Below are positions 60,358 through 64,000 of a DNA stretch of 64,000 nucleotides, one piece after another. Position 1 is the first letter of the stretch; each line of letters starts with the position of its first letter. A program made the position numbers and the translations under genes. Source of the stretch: Purpureocillium takamizusanense (Eukaryota > Ascomycota > Sordariomycetes > Hypocreales > Ophiocordycipitaceae). The notes beneath the pieces are model-generated. The model was not told the origin of the DNA and did no database searches. It worked only from the letters and a program-made list of their open reading frames with translations. The stretch is from assembly GCF_022605165.1 (NCBI RefSeq), contig NC_063068.1:2542001-2606000 (forward strand), written 5' to 3'.

Positions 60358-61533
60358 ATGCTGGACGGGTAGGCGTTTGGGTAGACGAAAATATAGAAGG
60401 GCGACTTCGCACTATTGTTCTGGGCGAATGAGGCCAGTAAAATGAACATTTCCCTCCATAGTTGCGCAGACGTTCCGTCCTCCGTGCAGCGGATCTGTGA
60501 TAGATGCTAGCAGGTATTGTGAACGGCAGGTCAACTCAGCGACCGACCACGCAGACGCAGATATTCCAGCCTAAAAAAAAATGTCGTAGCAAAAGCAGTG
60601 CAATAAACTTAGAGTGATATACACCTATACTCTACTATACTCTATTACCTGTCGTCAATATGAAGTCCCGTCTAGTCATTTAGATAGCTTTATGCGGAGT
60701 CGCATGCGCTGCTGCCTGTATTTTTATAAGTCAACTAACATTAGTCAAATAACATTAACTATTATTTTCTCCAACGCCAGGCCCCGTACTGTGCTAGGGC
60801 CTTTTGACTGCCAACAGCATGGATGAGGAGAAGTAGATTCGCGGGCTAATAACCCAGGTATGCACAGGAACCAAAATGCGAGTATCAGCAGGGTCTAGGG
60901 TTGGCTGAGTTAGCTTGATGCTTTAGAACCCCGGGCTTCGGTCACTGCGTACGCGTAGCCCCAGCTTGCCCTTTCGTAACAGTCCGGAAGAACGAAGTAG
61001 TTATCCCCATGACCTTTTTCGAACGTGTCGCTCTCTCTGTATTCTCTTGGTCTTTCCTTGGATAGACAAATGAGCAACAAATCGGCTCCTACTGACCCCT
61101 TGTCAGTTGCGGCCGGGCTGGTCAGCCCCATCACCCCTATGTATTCCATTGCGTACAGTCTACATGTAGACAAGCCGCTCGGCCGCAGGGTAAGCATGAC
61201 GACACTGTTCCTCAGTTTCCGAAATCGAGGCCTTAAAGAAAAGGATGGGCTGTAGCTCGGTGTATTGAGATTAATGTGCGCTGCTGAAAGTTGATGATAG
61301 GGCCGCTTGAGAAGTCAAGACTCATCTTAGTTTGTGAAGCGCAAGTCAGTCACGTCACCCACCACCACCAGCTTGCTGGAGCTCCATATTTAATAATGCC
61401 CACCAGGCGGGCCTCTCCCTCAGTCAACATCAACGCCATCTCTCACTCTCTCACTCTCTCCCTCGTCCTTTACGACTTCACACGCGCAACTTTTCATTAC
61501 CCGCTCGATCTGCACCGCAAGTGGGGGGGAAAA
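60358..61533. other. Intergenic with an AT-rich relic-like patch
   Basis: 1.2 kb without a supported gene. At about 60590-60780 the sequence is unusually AT-rich (TATACTCTAC repeats, CATTAGTCAAATAACATTAAC), unlike the flanks. A pyrimidine-rich CTCTCACTCTCTC tract near 61441-61460 precedes THI6. I looked for the conserved bulges of a TPP riboswitch and did not find a convincing one. Confidence 0.5.
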
Positions 61534-63429
61534 ATGGCAGTCGACTATGGCGTGTACCTCGTCACCGACTCGACGCCCGCCATCCTCGGCTCGCGCAGCC
61601 TCGCCGGCGCGGTCGAGGCCTCGCTCCGGGGCGGCGCCGGCGTCGTGCAGTACCGGGACAAGACGGCCTCGCACGACGACGCGGTGCGCACCGCGCGCGA
61701 GCTGCTCGCCGTGACGCGCCGCTTCGGCGTGCCGCTTCTCGTCAACGACCGCGTCGAGGTGGCCGTCGAGGTTGGCTGCGAGGGCGTGCACATTGGCCAG
61801 GACGACATGGGTAGGTTCAAACCCATTTTGTACGTTGAGGAATTAAAGGGGGACAATTGAGGAAGGACAAAGATAGATGACGGTGATGATGATGATGATG
61901 ATGATGATGGCTGACGAGGATAAACGTGCGTGATGCGTGCACACACACACCTGTAGAGTTTCAAAAGGCGCGCCAGATGCTTGGCCCGGACAAAATCATT
62001 GGCGTGACGGCCAGCTCGACGGAAGAGGCCCTCCGCGCGTGTGAGGCCGGCGCGACATATCTCGGCCTCGGCACCGTCTACGCCACGCAGACGTACGTGA
62101 CGCAATTCAACTCTTATCTCACTGACGCTTCCCTCTCAACCGTCATCATCATACTCCCCCATTTAGCTTACACCTCACGTTTTCTCTCTCATAGCAAAAA
62201 GGACACAAAGGCCATCATCGGCCCTCACGGCGTTCGCGACATCCTCGCCGCCCTCGCCGCCGCCGGGCACGCCTCTGTCCCCACCGTCTGCATCGGCGGC
62301 ATCAACGCCTCCAATGCCGGCGACGTCCTCCTCCTCGCCGCCGCCGCCACCACCACCACCACCACCAGCGGCAGCACCCCGGCCAAGTCGCTCGACGGCG
62401 TGGCCGTCGTCAGCGCTCTCGTTGCGGCCCCGGACCCCGCCGATGCCGCGCGCCACCTCCTCGGCCAGGTCCTCCGCGCCCGCGTCCCCGACGTCGTCCG
62501 CAGCGTCGCCGCCACGACCCCCCTGTCGCACAACATGACCAACCTCGTCGTCCAGAACATCGCCGCCAATGTTGCCCTCGCCGTCGGCGCAAGCCCCATC
62601 ATGGCGAATTACGCCGAGGAGGCTGCTGACCTAGCTCGCCTAGGCGGCGCCCTCGTCGTCAACATGGGCACCGTTACCCCTGACGGGCTCAAGAATTACC
62701 TCCAGGCGCTCAAGGCGTACAACGACGCCGGACGGCCTGTGATCCTCGATCCGGTCGGGTACGTAACTTATCCTCGCCGTCCCACTGCTGCCCGGACGCA
62801 GCACCTTCCTTGGTCGCGCCGTTTTCTGACCATGCTCCCCCTTCAGAGCCGGCGCTACCGCCGTCCGCCGCTCGGCCGTCGAGACGCTCCTCTCCTCGGG
62901 CCGTTACGCCGTCATCAAGGGCAACGCCTCCGAGATGCTCGTGGTGCGTGGCGGCTCCGGGCCCCTCGCCCAGCGCGGCGTCGACTCCACGTCGCAGCTC
63001 ACCCTCGCCCAGCGCGCCAGCCTCGCCCGCGATGTCGCCCGGCGACACCGCTGCGTCGCCCTCGTCACGGGCGCCACCGACCTGCTCAGCGACGGTCGCC
63101 GCGTCGTGCGCGTCGACAACGGCCACGAGCTGCTCGGCATGATCACTGGCTCCGGCTGCACCCTTGGCACCGCCGTCAGCGCCATGGTCTGCTCTCCCGT
63201 CGGCGCCGCGGAACCTCTCGCCGCGGCCGTGGCCGCCACCGTCATGTTCGGCATCGCGGCTGAGATGGCCGCTGAACGGCCCGAGGTCAGAGGCCCGGGC
63301 ACCTTCGTGCCTGCCTTCCTCGACGAGCTGTATAGCATTCGCAAGGCCACAGCAGCGGGCGATCTGCGTTGGCTAGTGCTGGCAAAGGTGCAGGCCATCG
63401 ATGTTCCTGAAGATGACGCCTCTCCATGA
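61534..63429 (+). CDS. THI6: Bifunctional thiamine-phosphate synthase / hydroxyethylthiazole kinase
   Basis: Four exons: 61534-61810, 61957-62092, 62195-62758 and 62847-63429, giving 519 aa. Residues 1-235 are thiamine-phosphate synthase (ThiE-like TIM barrel): YGVYLVTDST, GGAGVVQYRDK, LLVNDRVEVA, GVHIGQDDM, KIIGVTASSTEEAL, TYLGLGTVYAT, KKDTK and VCIGGINASN. A Thr-rich linker (six Thr in a row) interrupts the barrel end. Residues from about 250 are the ThiM-like kinase: PLSHNMTNLVVQNIAANVALAVGASPIM, NMGTV, PVILDPVGAGA, VIKGNASEM and the catalytic Cys430 in ITGSGCTLG. The enzyme makes thiamine phosphate from the thiazole and pyrimidine moieties and phosphorylates salvaged thiazole. Intron 1 carries a (GAT)n tract at 61884-61909. 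Confidence 0.95.
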
Positions 63430-63578
63430 CCGGGCTGACAGTTCTCTCTTCTTTCGTCCCGGGGGAGCGAGGAAGCAGCATGCGCGGACCTGCAGGTTTG
63501 GATAGACAAAAGGCCTAATGAAGCTATGAGATTATACACCAATAGCATTTTCCAATCCTATGAGAGCCCATGAAATCG
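63430..63578. other. THI6 3' flank
   Basis: Short spacer between the THI6 stop and the possible minus-strand reading frame at the right edge. Nothing is visible. Confidence 0.4.
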
Positions 63579-64000
63579 TCAAAACGCCAATTGGTAACCA
63601 ATGCCCATGACCATAGGCCCTCGAAGAGCACCTAGCGGGCGGAATGTGTCCAACACCTTGATCCATGCTCGCTGCGAATTCCACCCGTCGCGTGTGTCCA
63701 TTGATCTACGCCATAGAAGATGCTCCCCACGACCGTCCACATACTGCTCGTTGTTTTGCACCGCCCTCCGCACAATGAGCCTTGGCCGCCCGCGTCCCCA
63801 AACGAGGGGTCGAGTCGTTCCTCGTCATTTTCGTATCGCCATCCGGAGCGCCCCGTCAAGAGAAACTCGCTTCGTTGGCGCATCGGTCGAATCCCTAGCA
63901 CCCGCTTCTTTTGGTCATTGGGCGCTCAATGTGGCCGCGTTGTCCCCTGCCCCAGCCCACGCCGTCGCACCCGCCGAGTCGTTGACGAGATCCTGCCACA
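63579..64000 (-). other. Possible 3' end of a minus-strand gene entering from the right edge
   Basis: The last minus-strand frame, 63773-63579, reads VRRAVQNNEQYVDGRGEHLL, then SQRAWIKVLDTFRPLGALRG, and ends MGIGYQLAF, which looks more protein-like than typical chance frames. At the very edge, another frame (63918-64000) reads WQDLVNDSAGATAWAGAGDN before a stop. A splice joining them is likely but I could not place it. No family is recognised. Confidence 0.3.

Noticed and set aside
61260..61533. TPP riboswitch in the THI6 leader
   Set aside because: Thiamine genes in fungi can carry one, but I could not find the paired conserved bulge sequences in a sensible order here or in intron 1.
61884..61909. 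GAT-repeat coding segment in THI6
   Set aside because: The tract lies in intron 1: the flanking exons join cleanly as HIGQDDM-EFQKARQ, so it is not translated.

Overview
The window is nuclear DNA of a filamentous ascomycete. It is GC-rich, genes are closely packed on both strands, introns are short (about 50-110 nt, GT...AG), and the protein families (PKA catalytic subunit opening [13 protein letters not shown], Ctk3, Pff1, UstYa) point to the Sordariomycetes, most likely Hypocreales; the genus cannot be fixed from sequence alone. I rebuilt exon-intron structures by hand. Each multi-exon model below keeps frame across every junction.

Left part (1-19.5 kb), mostly housekeeping: the 3' part of an NSRP1-like splicing factor, TIM13, an L-type cargo lectin, the PKA catalytic subunit behind a 2.8-kb non-coding leader, a CorA-like membrane protein, an LMBR1 membrane protein, HAT1, pyrroline-5-carboxylate reductase, CTDK-I gamma (Ctk3) and mitochondrial ribosomal protein bL12m. 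Centre (19.9-34.7 kb): midasin (MDN1/Rea1), 4924 codons in one intron-free exon. Then a small secreted cysteine-rich protein, an isochorismatase-fold hydrolase with a 16-nt micro-exon, a conserved-looking 618-aa protein of unknown function, a GDSL esterase (IAH1-like) and a GNAT acetyltransferase.

The accessory core lies at about 44.8-48.1 kb, where GC looks lower. A minus-strand gene encodes a secreted precursor: a signal peptide in a short first exon, then nine tandem 18-residue repeats each ending in a dibasic RR or KR. Divergent from it, across 1.5 kb, is a six-exon UstYa-type (DUF3328) gene with one membrane segment and both HXXHC motifs. Together these are the two defining parts of a fungal Kex2-processed RiPP (dikaritin/ustiloxin-type, epichloecyclin-like) pathway, in a minimal form; the repeat unit matches no product I know. 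Next to it sits an M28 vacuolar membrane protease (Pff1-like), which may be a neighbour only.

Right part (52.5-63.4 kb): UTP10, a type II alternative NADH dehydrogenase and the bifunctional thiamine enzyme THI6. An AT-rich, possibly mutated relic lies at about 60.6-60.8 kb, and the end of an unidentified minus-strand reading frame may run in from the right edge. I saw no tRNA, rRNA, CRISPR array or intact transposon.
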